Source: Chloroflexota bacterium
GTDB taxonomy: Bacteria; Chloroflexota; Dehalococcoidia; Lucifugimonadales; Lucifugimonadaceae
Assembly: GCA_018650185.1 (NCBI GenBank)
Contig: JABIGL010000035.1
Coordinates: 1 to 51,134, forward strand
Length of the DNA stretch: 51,134 nucleotides
Reading direction: 5' to 3'
Of the stretch, positions 26,704 to 35,218 are shown one piece after another (position 1 is the stretch's first letter; every line of letters begins with the position of its first letter). The notes under the pieces were generated by a model. The model was not told the DNA's origin and searched no databases. It worked only from the letters and a program-made list of their open reading frames with translations. The position numbers and the translations under genes were made by a program.

Positions 26704-27689
26704 GAAGTAATACTCCGAACGCCTACGACGAGCACAGCGTCGAACTGCTCATGCAGGTCGCGACCCATCTCACACCCGCCATTCAAAATGCTCTGGATCA
26801 CCAACAATCGATTCGATTGTCGGAAGAGCGAGAACGAAGCTTACTGCTGGACGTCCAAAACCAGGAATTGCAGCGATTAAACGAGGCAAAAAGTCAGTTC
26901 CTGTCCACAGTCTCACATGAACTCAAAACACCCCTCACGAGTATTTCTGCGTTCACGGATATCCTTCTCAAGAACCGCCAGGGGGGGATGACAGAAAGGG
27001 ATTTGTCCCAATTAGCTGTAGTTCAACGTAATAACCGGAGGTTGGGCAGCCTGATCGACGATCTCCTGGACCTAAGTCGGCTCGACCGAGACTCTATGGA
27101 ACTGACCCGAACCAGCTTTGACGTAACTGCTCTTATCAAAGAGGTGGTAGAAGGCTTCCAACCGATTGCGGACACTAAAGCTCAGAGCGTTTTTCTTACG
27201 CTAACAAGACGTCCGGTCTGGTTGTTGGCCGACAAGGACCGGCTGGTTCAGGTAATCACAAATCTCTTATCCAACGCATCAAAATATTCGTCAGAGTCTG
27301 GCGTGATCAAGATTGCGACTCGTCGGTGGAAGGACCGTGTTTACTTTTCGGTATCAGATAACGGTATTGGAATCTCGGAAGAAGATCAGGAATCACTTTT
27401 CACGCTCTTTTTCCGGGCAGACAACGAAAATACCCGGTCAGAACCGGGAACAGGGATCGGGTTGTACATCGCTCGGTCCATCGTTGAGATGCACGGCGGT
27501 AAAATCGGGGTCAAATCGTCGGGCAGTGGTGGGACAACGGTTAACTTCTACATTCCGGCCGCTTCATCGACGGCACCATCAGGCCACGCTTCTGCGGACA
27601 GCACCAATATCGTTCCGTGGTCGAGACTTGATCAAGTACCGGATGAGCAGATCGACCCGCCAGGCTTCTCGGCGGACGAGGTAGGTTAA
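26700..27689 (+). CDS. Histidine kinase core, C-terminal part of a split sensor kinase
   Basis: This 329-residue frame can start at TTG 26700, overlapping the upstream stop as TTGA. Its first 35 residues finish the upstream GAF domain. Then come a coiled coil, the HisKA H-box STVSHELKTPL with phospho-acceptor His73, an N-box LLSNASKYS (Asn192), G1 DNGIGIS and G2 GTGIGLYIA, so phosphotransfer residues are intact. A Ser/Pro-rich tail of about 40 residues follows. No response regulator is encoded nearby, so it is an orphan kinase. If translated separately it would lack most sensory domains. The best reading is the 3' part of one gene with the upstream frame. Confidence 0.85.
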   Translation: MRSNTPNAYDEHSVELLMQVATHLTPAIQNALDHQQSIRLSEERERSLLLDVQNQELQRLNEAKSQFLSTVSHELKTPLTSISAFTDILLKNRQGGMTERDLSQLAVVQRNNRRLGSLIDDLLDLSRLDRDSMELTRTSFDVTALIKEVVEGFQPIADTKAQSVFLTLTRRPVWLLADKDRLVQVITNLLSNASKYSSESGVIKIATRRWKDRVYFSVSDNGIGISEEDQESLFTLFFRADNENTRSEPGTGIGLYIARSIVEMHGGKIGVKSSGSGGTTVNFYIPAASSTAPSGHASADSTNIVPWSRLDQVPDEQIDPPGFSADEVG

Positions 27690-27886
27690 CTTCGCCTCCA
27701 GGTAACTGCGTAAGACTATGTAGCCATGTGATCTCCCATACTCCAATGTGATGTTAAGGGAACGTTTCGCAGTTACGCAGTGGGAGGTCGAATAGGAAAT
27801 CCCTTCGGGATTCACGTTGAAAGCATCCAGTTGCTTGAGGTACGTTCCAAATCACTCGTCACCAACCGCAGTGAAGGACAACAGAT

Positions 27887-28912
27887 ATGGGATGGCTTCG
27901 CTCAATCGGACAGTGGATCAGCAACGCTGCCGAAAACATCGCAGATGTAGTCGAGGATGTGGTCAACGCTGTTGTTGAATTCGTCAGTGATGTTGTGGAG
28001 ACAGTTGGGTCCGCTATTCAGGACGTTTTCGAATGGATCGGGGATCAACTCGGGCGCATACCTGTAATCGGTGGCGTCCTCGAAGCGATCTTTGATTGGG
28101 TGGGCGACGCTGTGATGTGGGCGTTCCGACTGAACGCTGCCGCTATCAAAGGACTCGGATCGATCATTGGAGGGGCACTGGCGGGTGGAATACGAATCAT
28201 CGGCGGGATCCTCAGCCTGAACGGGCGCCAGATACTGGAGGGTCTCTGGGACATCGTTTCCGGCGTACTGGGCGCCATATTCGTGTACGCCACAACCCTT
28301 CTGGGCTACCTCCAAACGCTTGTTTTCTTCGGTCAGACCCGTTCCCGTCGTCTGACGCAGGCAGAAATGGGAATATTGCGTCGCGTTTACGGAGATTCGA
28401 TCGCGTTCAACAATGTCCGCATCGTTACCGGATTTTCTGGTATCTACTCACTGGGCAGCGCCGCCGTCGTTTTCGGGAACACGATCTATTTCAAGAACCG
28501 TGATCCGCTGGTGGCAACTTCACTGTTCGTCCATGAAGCCTGCCACGTGTGGCAATACCAACATGTGGGTTCCCGGTACACGAGCGACGCAGTATTGGCC
28601 CAGATTTCTAACCGTGGAGATACCGAATATGACTGGGAGACCTTTGTTGCGGGGGGAGTTTCTAACTGGAATGACCTTAATAGAGAAGCCCAGGCGGACG
28701 TGTTCATGGACCTGTGGACACATGGCAAACTCGTGACTGCTGGCGTTCCAGCAACAGGGAACGGCATTTACTACGACGCCGACGGCACGAGCACGATCTC
28801 TCTCATGGAGTTCCCGATTTCAGCGCCGATTGATCGAACGGTTTTTTGCGACGAAGCGGTAGCTATAGTCCGTGGAGTCCGCAACTGGCGGCTTAGCGCC
28901 TGGTTGTCGTAA
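27887..28912 (+). CDS. Zincin-like (HExxH) protein with long hydrophobic N-terminus
   Basis: This 341-residue protein has two parts. Residues 1-150 are amphipathic to strongly hydrophobic helices (VVEDVVNAVVEFVSDVVETV; GSIIGGALAGGIRIIGGILS; a TM-like LWDIVSGVLGAIFVYATTLL), with no cleavable signal. Residues 155-341 hold a compact zincin-like domain with VHEACHVWQYQH, where His216, Glu217 and His220 form HExxH, and Glu267 or Asp271 in REAQADVF as a possible third ligand. The HEACHVWQ string resembles DUF4157-type domains found in proteins tied to contractile injection or toxin systems. ATG has AAGGA 9 nt upstream. It stands alone, between the kinase and a terminator. Export, toxin or membrane-protease roles are possible; none is established. 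Confidence 0.75.
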   Translation: MGWLRSIGQWISNAAENIADVVEDVVNAVVEFVSDVVETVGSAIQDVFEWIGDQLGRIPVIGGVLEAIFDWVGDAVMWAFRLNAAAIKGLGSIIGGALAGGIRIIGGILSLNGRQILEGLWDIVSGVLGAIFVYATTLLGYLQTLVFFGQTRSRRLTQAEMGILRRVYGDSIAFNNVRIVTGFSGIYSLGSAAVVFGNTIYFKNRDPLVATSLFVHEACHVWQYQHVGSRYTSDAVLAQISNRGDTEYDWETFVAGGVSNWNDLNREAQADVFMDLWTHGKLVTAGVPATGNGIYYDADGTSTISLMEFPISAPIDRTVFCDEAVAIVRGVRNWRLSAWLS

Positions 28913-29100
28913 ATCCCTAAAGGCACTTGGTGTCCTTTCGGAACACAAGAGATCTGTCAAGGGTTCTGATGGTTGATGGTTGCCACCTAACCAAGCCTGC
29001 CAGTATGGGGATGGGAACAGCTAGGCAACCGACTCCGAATCACGAGAGATACCGCTCGTACGCCCCGATAGTCCGTGACTAATTGCTGCGATGGAAAAGA

Positions 29101-29136
29101 AAAAAGACCCGTCAGATTCATCTGACGGGTCTTTTT
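29101..29136. terminator. Bidirectional intrinsic terminator
   Basis: A perfect 16-bp stem (arms 29101-29116 and 29121-29136, core GACCCGTCAGA/TCTGACGGGTC) with loop TTCA is flanked by A-runs on the left and T-runs on the right. On the minus strand it sits 10 nt past the tRNA 3' end; on plus it can end the zincin transcript. Confidence 0.95.
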
Positions 29137-29146
29137 GATATGCGAG

Positions 29147-29221
29147 TGGAGCGGGGGACGAGATTCGAACTCGCGACACCCTGCTTGGAAGGCAGGAACT
29201 CTACCGCTGAGCTACCCCCGC
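29147..29221 (-). tRNA. tRNA-Gly (anticodon TCC)
   Basis: This 75-nt gene includes an encoded CCA end. The acceptor stem GCGGGGG/CCCCCGC, D arm GCTC...GAGT, anticodon arm CCTGC-CTTCCAA-GCAGG with anticodon TCC, and T arm GCGAG-TTCGAAT-CTCGT all pair. The anticodon reads GGA (and, by wobble, GGG) glycine codons. Its transcript is closed by the terminator at 29101-29136, and a sigma-70-like promoter lies just upstream. Confidence 0.97.
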
Positions 29222-29234
29222 ATCGCTATGGTCG

Positions 29235-29262
29235 ATTCTATCAGGCCGCGACGGCAGGTCCA
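29235..29262 (-). promoter_or_regulatory. Promoter of the tRNA-Gly gene
   Basis: On the minus strand TGGACC (29257-29262) and TAGAAT (29235-29240) are 16 bases apart, 4/6 and 5/6 matches to consensus. The implied start lies about 7 nt before the mature tRNA end, as expected for a stable RNA. Confidence 0.5.
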
Positions 29263-29430
29263 TTAGGGCGGGCTGCTGTATCGCAGGGAATTGGACCTTA
29301 TGCACGCTTGAACCTGATATGTGCATACTCTCGACCCGATTATTGGATGGCTATCTTCCCGGATGGTGGTAGTGTCACGGCGCAACGATTCACGCGGTCA
29401 TTATCCTGTCTCAGAAAGCTCCAACACCAT

Positions 29431-31146
29431 ATGCCAGACAGCAACACCCCTCGGTCGCCTCGACCGGATTCCGATCTCCAGTGGAGCCTGGACGCCTGTG
29501 GCGTGACACGTTCCGGAGCCGCTATCCCGGCACTGATTCACCCGGACATGTACGGTCCGAGTTCATCCGGAATCCCCGGGATAAGAGCCGTGCTGATTGG
29601 GGGATTGAGCGGCCGAACGGAAGACGTAGACGCGACCCGTCACGTGGCTGAGCAGCTACCTCAGATGGCCAGAGAAGCCGGTGTGGAACTCATATTGAGC
29701 GTTATCCCGGTCGCCAACCCGGACAAAGTGTCCGGTGACGCCACGGACGACAATTCCCCGTACCCCTCGACGGGTTACCCGCCGGAGGACGGTTTCTTTG
29801 GCGACCTCGACAATCCGGAAGTGCGCTACCTCTGGAGATGGATCAGCCTGAGTGCCCCTGACCTTGTGGTCGAGGTTGAATACGGAGAGAGCGCAAGATG
29901 GCATGCAAACGCCGCTGCCACCCCAGTCGGTGTGGCGATGAATGCAATTACGGCGTCCCCGGAAGACTCTTTAATCGCAGCGATAGGGCGGGACAAACCA
30001 AGCGGACTTGCGCCGATCCCGGGACTTCGACTCACCACCAGTGAGGCCGAGACGGAGGCCGAGCTCAAGAAGCTTGTCTCGGTGCTGGGCACGACTATTA
30101 GCAGATCTCCCGCACGCCGTGCGTTGGAGGCCCGGCGAGATCGATCCCCGATGGAGATTGCCCGGCTGCTGGGACGTACTTACGGGAAGATGCTGGACCC
30201 CGTCATCTACACACAGGGCGTAGCGATCAGTGGTCGGCTACGACTCGCAGAGCTAGAGAACGAGGCCGGCTGGGGAGAATCGGACGGCACCCCATCGGAA
30301 GTTCTGACGCTGGTCGAGCCGTATCTCAGTGGAAGCCGGGTTGCATTCGACGACCAACCTGGCGGGCAACACCTGGCCGGGTTGGTATGGTGCGATGAGC
30401 TGAGTGCGGCTACAGATGACCCGAGACCATTGGCTATGTTGCTGGATGCCGCGGATCGCTATCACTCCGCGGGTCCGGGCGAGCCTCCTCCGCCGTCTGA
30501 CGACAACTTCAGGACGGAAGACATGTTCTTCACATCCGCCGTTCTCGGCCGCGCCTCAGCCGCCTCCAGAAAGTCTGAGTACGTCGATATCGGGGCGCGC
30601 TTCCTGGCCGATGCCGATACGCAAAAATCTGACGGCCTGTTCATGCACTGCCAGGAGGCCGACTGGAACTGGGGTCGATCCAACGGATTCGCAGCGATGG
30701 GTTACGCCGAGTTGCTGACGTATTTGCCGGAAGATCATGATCTCCGGAGTCAGCTTCTGGCCGCACATATCGCGCATCTGGAAGCCCTTCTCCCGCTGCA
30801 ACAGCCCGATGGCACGTGGCTGCAGGTTCTTGACTATCCGGGCTCGTATCACGAGATGAGCGTGACCTGCATGGTCGGATACACGATCGCCCGGGGAATT
30901 CGCTCTGGTTGGCTTGACGCCCGGTTCAGGCCCGCGCTGGATGCAGCGTGGACGGCCGCGACGGAACGGATCGATAACGACGGCGGGCTCGTCGACGTAT
31001 GCACAGGCACCGGAGTCCAGACAAGCACGCGGGAATATCTGGATCGTGGAGCTGAGTTCGGGTTCGACCACCGCGGCGGCTCTATGGCTTTGTGGTTTGC
31101 AGTAGAGGTAGAACGGTTGCGGCGGGACGAGGCGAATCAGGGTTAG
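29431..31146 (+). CDS. Degenerate M14 carboxypeptidase-like domain fused to GH88/105-type hydrolase
   Basis: The product is about 571 residues from ATG 29431. Residues about 20-200 resemble an M14 carboxypeptidase fold (RAVLIGGLSGRTED, VIPVANPDK, SAPDLVVEVE), but the HxxE zinc pair reads SGRTE and the third His is absent, so this part is probably not a peptidase. Residues about 225-565 resemble unsaturated glycuronyl/rhamnogalacturonyl hydrolases (GH88/GH105): TEDMFFTSAVLGRA, EADWNWGRSNGFAAMGYAELL, PDGTWLQVLDYPGSYHEMSVT, then SGWLDARF. These act on unsaturated sugar ends left by polysaccharide lyases. The start is uncertain: the ribosome site is weak, and an upstream in-frame ATG at 29347 is possible; anything earlier would cross the tRNA and terminator. 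A same-strand gene follows after 48 nt. Confidence 0.78.
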   Translation: MPDSNTPRSPRPDSDLQWSLDACGVTRSGAAIPALIHPDMYGPSSSGIPGIRAVLIGGLSGRTEDVDATRHVAEQLPQMAREAGVELILSVIPVANPDKVSGDATDDNSPYPSTGYPPEDGFFGDLDNPEVRYLWRWISLSAPDLVVEVEYGESARWHANAAATPVGVAMNAITASPEDSLIAAIGRDKPSGLAPIPGLRLTTSEAETEAELKKLVSVLGTTISRSPARRALEARRDRSPMEIARLLGRTYGKMLDPVIYTQGVAISGRLRLAELENEAGWGESDGTPSEVLTLVEPYLSGSRVAFDDQPGGQHLAGLVWCDELSAATDDPRPLAMLLDAADRYHSAGPGEPPPPSDDNFRTEDMFFTSAVLGRASAASRKSEYVDIGARFLADADTQKSDGLFMHCQEADWNWGRSNGFAAMGYAELLTYLPEDHDLRSQLLAAHIAHLEALLPLQQPDGTWLQVLDYPGSYHEMSVTCMVGYTIARGIRSGWLDARFRPALDAAWTAATERIDNDGGLVDVCTGTGVQTSTREYLDRGAEFGFDHRGGSMALWFAVEVERLRRDEANQG

Positions 31147-31194
31147 GATTGTCCGCCGAGACTTTCGCATCCTGGCTGCATTAGGAGATCCGCG

Positions 31195-32745
31195 TTGAGC
31201 GACGCCCCAGACCAGTCCGTGACATTCGACCTCCCGGGACCCGAATACGAGGAGGCCACCTGGCTTCATAACGAGCACGGATCCGCGTCAGCGGCCCCGC
31301 TAGCGCGCACCGTCGGTAGTGGGCGGAGTACGCCGGATGACGGCCACGAACTTCCGACACGTATATTCGTCAATAGCTTCGCTTATTCACGCTCAGAGGA
31401 CTGGCCTCCCACGTCAACTCTACCGAGCCATTTAGAGGGCGTTGATCTACCGGAAGACGATTCGAATCTACAAAACTGGCGAGAGCGATGCCTGCCGTTA
31501 TTGAATGAAGTGGTCGCTGAGTTCGACGCGTTCGACCCAGAGACGGTCCGGGCAGGTGAGTGGAGAGAAACGATAGACCGGCTTCAGGCAAGAAGCGGCG
31601 AGGCCATGGGACTTGTGCACTCGTCCGCCGTGTTTGAAGCACAGATGTTTTCCGAGACCTTTACCGCCCGATATGTGACCGAGTTCGGTCCCGCACGTCA
31701 GGCGGAGGGATTGGCGCTCTTACAGGGCTTTCCGAATGTGTCCACCGACAGGGCGGCGACACTGTGGGGTCTGGGACGGATAGCGCTCGGGTCGCCAGAA
31801 GTGATGTCCGCACTCAATTCAGGCGTTCTGCCGTCCGGTGGTAGTGATCCGGAGATCGAGTTCAGAGCGGAATTTGATGCTGCGATGGACACGTACGGCC
31901 ACATGAATCCGCTGATGATGGAGGACATGCCGACGTGGCGGGAAGATGTCTCCGTCCCTCTCGCGATAGTGCGACAGTTTGCAACCGAGAATGAAGAACG
32001 AAGTCCACGCGTGGTTGAGCAGGCGACGACTGCACGGCGAATAGAACTGGAAGCCGAGCTACGGGAAACCGCTAAGTCTTCAGAGGTTGCGGTGGACCTG
32101 CTCACGTTGCTTCCTTATGCTCAGCACGTTGGCGCTGTCACGGAAGACCACAACCTGCTGGCAGACCAGAAGGTATATAACGCCTCGCGAACGAGGTGGC
32201 TCAAGATCGGCGAAATGTTGCGTGACAGGGGAGCGGTGGAGCAGGCGGTAGACGTTTATCAGTACGAGTACGACGAACTGATAGAGCTGTTGGAATCCGA
32301 TAAGCGCTTGAGTGCCGACGAAGTGGCTTCGAGGCGGGAACAACTCACACGCTGGCGACGAACCATCCCACCGGCCGTCCTGGGTAAGGGGGCATTGGTG
32401 GAAGTGAAGGCGGTCGCAGGCGTGGTCGTTAGCGGGATGGCGGCTGCGGCCGGGACGTATACCGGTCGGGCGCGGATCATCACCGTCGTCACGGAAGCTG
32501 AGTCCCTCGAAGAAGGCGATGTGCTGGTGTGCGACCTGACGACGCCATCATGGACGCCCTACTTTGCGGTCATAGGTGCGGTTGTCACAAATATCGGATC
32601 GATCCTGGCGCATGGGGCGATCGTGGCGCGAGAGTTCGGGATTCCGGCGGTTGTGGCCACCGGGGATGGGACTGTCCAGATTCCGGATGGAGCGACCGTC
32701 ACGGTCGACGGTACCGCAGGGACCGTGACGGTGGTTAACGTTTAG
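31195..32745 (+). CDS. Orphan PEP-utilizing enzyme swivel (phosphohistidine) domain protein
   Basis: This 516-residue protein ends in a clear PEP-utilizer mobile domain: GTYTGRARIITVV, EEGDVLVCDLTTPSWTPYF, then SILAHGAIVAREFGIPAVV with His473 as the likely phosphorylated residue. In PEP synthase, PPDK and rifampin phosphotransferase this domain shuttles phosphate between ATP-grasp and PEP-binding parts. Here no ATP-grasp or TIM-barrel PEP domain is visible. The first 400 residues are an all-helical region seen in the rifampin phosphotransferase-like middle part. TTG start with AGGAG 8 nt upstream. It would need a partner phosphodonor or be a relic of a larger enzyme; a partner is not found in this window. 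Confidence 0.8.
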   Translation: MSDAPDQSVTFDLPGPEYEEATWLHNEHGSASAAPLARTVGSGRSTPDDGHELPTRIFVNSFAYSRSEDWPPTSTLPSHLEGVDLPEDDSNLQNWRERCLPLLNEVVAEFDAFDPETVRAGEWRETIDRLQARSGEAMGLVHSSAVFEAQMFSETFTARYVTEFGPARQAEGLALLQGFPNVSTDRAATLWGLGRIALGSPEVMSALNSGVLPSGGSDPEIEFRAEFDAAMDTYGHMNPLMMEDMPTWREDVSVPLAIVRQFATENEERSPRVVEQATTARRIELEAELRETAKSSEVAVDLLTLLPYAQHVGAVTEDHNLLADQKVYNASRTRWLKIGEMLRDRGAVEQAVDVYQYEYDELIELLESDKRLSADEVASRREQLTRWRRTIPPAVLGKGALVEVKAVAGVVVSGMAAAAGTYTGRARIITVVTEAESLEEGDVLVCDLTTPSWTPYFAVIGAVVTNIGSILAHGAIVAREFGIPAVVATGDGTVQIPDGATVTVDGTAGTVTVVNV

Positions 32746-32772
32746 GCGGGATTAGATCGCCTGGCTTCGAAC

Positions 32773-32799
32773 CCCCTCTCCCGCAAAGGGGAGAAGGGG
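32773..32799. repeat. REP-like GC hairpin between convergent genes
   Basis: CCCCTCTCCC (32773-32782) pairs with GGGAGA-A-GGGG (one bulged A) across a short loop. It lies between two convergent genes, resembles the element at 35951-35985, and may serve as a terminator. Confidence 0.5.
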
Positions 32800-32811
32800 A
32801 TTCAGTCGCTG

Positions 32812-33891
32812 TTACGCGACCTTTGGCATTACCTCGTTCTTGAGCATGGACATCGAACCGTGCCACGCCTCGTACGGGTCCCACTCATGGCCCATCGCCA
32901 AGAGCGTTCCGAAGTCGCCGATCTCGCCCTTGAGGTCGTTCAATTTCTGTGCAACCTCGTCGACGCTGCCGACGATGAACACGTTGTTGATCAAGTAATC
33001 GACCGTGACTTCCGAGTCGGCCATATCCGGGTCGTTCTTCATGATGCCCAGTACGCCATCCTTGGCGAGCAGCCGCAGGAAGTAGTCGTCAAAGTCGCGC
33101 GCCAGTACGCCCTCTTTAGCGAGGCGACGCGCTTCTTCGCTGGTCTCTGCGACAAACACCTCGCGCGCCACGCGCCACTCCGACAATCGTGGCTCCTTGC
33201 CGCCTTCACGTGCGCCCTGTTCGATCGCCTCCCGATGTGTCTTTAGCAGTACCGGCGGCGTCAGGTTGATGCTCATCGGGATCCAGCCACGATTCCCGGC
33301 CATCTTCAACGTCGAAGAGTAGGGGGTGACACCCGCGACACCGATCGGCGGATGAGGATCCTGGTATGGACGGACGTGAGTCCGAAGTCCGATATCGTCC
33401 TGCGGCTCAGGCACACGGAACTTCCACCACTCGGTCTCCCAGATACCGGGCGTCGGATCGTCCCACAACTTCAGAATCGTCTCGATGGCTGCCGCCGTGT
33501 AGGCGCGGTTGTCCAGGGAAGGGTTGTCTCCGCCGTAGCCAAACACCTGCGTGTCGCCCTCAAAGCTTCCGATTCCCACGCCCCAGTTGAGCCGTCCCTC
33601 GGACATGTGGTCAAGCTGGGCGATTCGGTGTGCCAGTACGAATGGATTGTGGTTCGGCATGCACGTCACGCCGGTTCCCAGGCGGATGTTTTTCGTGAGC
33701 GCCAACGCCTGCGCGATGAACAGCTCCGGAGACGGAATGTTCTCCCACTCCGCAGTGAAATGTTCGCCTATCCATGCCTCGGAGTAACCGAGCTCGTCCA
33801 GCTTGATTATCTGGTCCAGGTCAGATTTAAGCGTCGCCGTCAGGCTAGATCCCGGTGGGTGGAGCGGCATCGTGAAAAAGCCGAGGTCCAT
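32812..33891 (-). CDS. LLM-class (luciferase-like) flavin-dependent oxidoreductase
   Basis: This 359-residue TIM-barrel protein matches the bacterial luciferase-like family: MDLGFFTMPLHPPG at the start, LDELGYSEAWIGEHFT, NIRLGTGVTCMPNHNPFVLAHRIAQLDHMSEGR in the core, and GVGIGSFEGD. Members use FMNH2 or F420H2 to oxygenate or reduce organic substrates. AGGAG precedes the ATG. It is monocistronic here, and no flavin reductase is adjacent. Large paralogue sets of such enzymes are known in SAR202 Chloroflexota, which is one reason for the suggested taxonomy. Confidence 0.93.
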   Translation of the reverse strand: MDLGFFTMPLHPPGSSLTATLKSDLDQIIKLDELGYSEAWIGEHFTAEWENIPSPELFIAQALALTKNIRLGTGVTCMPNHNPFVLAHRIAQLDHMSEGRLNWGVGIGSFEGDTQVFGYGGDNPSLDNRAYTAAAIETILKLWDDPTPGIWETEWWKFRVPEPQDDIGLRTHVRPYQDPHPPIGVAGVTPYSSTLKMAGNRGWIPMSINLTPPVLLKTHREAIEQGAREGGKEPRLSEWRVAREVFVAETSEEARRLAKEGVLARDFDDYFLRLLAKDGVLGIMKNDPDMADSEVTVDYLINNVFIVGSVDEVAQKLNDLKGEIGDFGTLLAMGHEWDPYEAWHGSMSMLKNEVMPKVA

Positions 33892-34066
33892 TTTTAATCT
33901 CCTGGCCGGCGGCAGTAGGCCGGCATGCGTCTAAATGTGTCGAGCCAGGCGGGCAGCGGCAGCGTAACGGGCGGTAGTGGCGGCGGCAAGTGCCTGTCAG
34001 GGGAGAGGATTTGACGGTGCGTGGTAATTTACGGGCCTGACGAATGTCCTTATCTGGGAGGTTGCT

Positions 34067-35164
34067 ATGACCGTTCTATCTGACGGAAGCATCATCGTGA
34101 TGGTAGGCACAGCGCGCGGCGGGTTCATATTTTCGTCCGGGCCAGACCGGTCTGACTGGACCATGTCCGGGCCAACTCATCGGGGATCTCAGGTTTATCA
34201 CCTGATCCTGGATGAGCGAGATGGCCAGATGTACGCCGCCGTCAACAACATCTTCTATGGACCCGAGATCAATCGAAGCTCGGACATGGGAAAGACATGG
34301 TCCGAGTCGGCAGAAGAACCTCGGTTCAAACAAGATTCCGGCGAGACGTTGGAGGCCATGTGGAACATCGCACCGGGGCGACCTGAGGAGCCGGGCGTTC
34401 TGTACGCGGGTGCTGCACCTGCTTCTCTATGGAAGACGACGGATTCAGGCGAGACGTGGACCGAGATTAAATCGCTTGGGGAGCATCACTCCCGGCCCGA
34501 ATGGGAAGGCGGGGCCGGAGGGTTGTGTCTCCACACGATCCTTCTTGATCCTGAACGGCCCGGACGGATGTACGCAGGGATTTCGTCGGTCGGACTGTTC
34601 CGAACGGATGATGGGGGAGAGTCGTGGCAATTGAACAGCAAAGGCACCGAACCAGCCATTCCACCTCGTATCGACGAGAATGGCGGTCGTTGCGTCCACA
34701 AGGCGGTTCTGGATCCATCTAACCCGGAGATCGTGTTCCAACAAAGTCACCGGGGCACTTACCGTTCAAGGGACGGGGGACTGACGTGGGATGACATCGG
34801 GGGAGATCTACCGTCAACCTTCGGATTTCCGATGGTGAATCATCCCAGACGACCCGGGAAGCTGTATACGGTTTTGATGGACAGCGATGAGTTTCGTTCC
34901 GCTGCGGAGGGTCGAGTCGCCGTGTGGATCACGGATGACGCTGGAGACTCCTGGCGGGCTAGCACGGAAGGTCTTCCGCAGCGTGATGCGTATACGGGAG
35001 TTTTGCGTGAAGCGATGTCGGTGGACGGTGCGGACCCGCTTGGCGTCTACTTTGGCACCACCGGCGGAGCGCTGTATTTTTCACGCGACGAGGGCGAGAA
35101 CTGGGAGCTGATGGCGGACAACCTCCCGCGGATCTTGTCGGTGGAGGCGCGTGTTCTAGGTTAG
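34067..35164 (+). CDS. BNR/Asp-box beta-propeller protein, paralogue of the 1306-2418 gene
   Basis: This 365-residue protein has six Asp boxes (SSDMGKTW, TTDSGETW, TDDGGESW, SRDGGLTW, TDDAGDSW, SRDEGENW). It aligns along its whole length with the propeller at 1306-2418, sharing for example GRPxEPGVxYxGxxPAxLWKxxDSG, GGLCLHTIxLDP, AMSVDGADPLGVYxGT and LPxILSVEA. GGGAGG precedes the ATG. There is no signal peptide. It heads a same-strand run with a cupin and a broken VOC gene, which may form an operon. Enzyme activity is unproven. Confidence 0.87.
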   Translation: MTVLSDGSIIVMVGTARGGFIFSSGPDRSDWTMSGPTHRGSQVYHLILDERDGQMYAAVNNIFYGPEINRSSDMGKTWSESAEEPRFKQDSGETLEAMWNIAPGRPEEPGVLYAGAAPASLWKTTDSGETWTEIKSLGEHHSRPEWEGGAGGLCLHTILLDPERPGRMYAGISSVGLFRTDDGGESWQLNSKGTEPAIPPRIDENGGRCVHKAVLDPSNPEIVFQQSHRGTYRSRDGGLTWDDIGGDLPSTFGFPMVNHPRRPGKLYTVLMDSDEFRSAAEGRVAVWITDDAGDSWRASTEGLPQRDAYTGVLREAMSVDGADPLGVYFGTTGGALYFSRDEGENWELMADNLPRILSVEARVLG

Positions 35165-35218
35165 GGTTGGCGTTCTTGCCGATATGCGGCGATTATTTCG
35201 ACATGTGAAAGGATCTGA

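Noticed and set aside
27798-27812. Hairpin AATCCC-TTC-GGGATT as a terminator for the kinase.
   Set aside because: Stem is only 6 bp and no T-run follows; too weak to support.
29083-29430. Possible N-terminal extension of the M14-like/GH105 gene back to 29083.
   Set aside because: It would translate through a perfect terminator hairpin and the antisense of tRNA-Gly; the family-like sequence begins after 29431.
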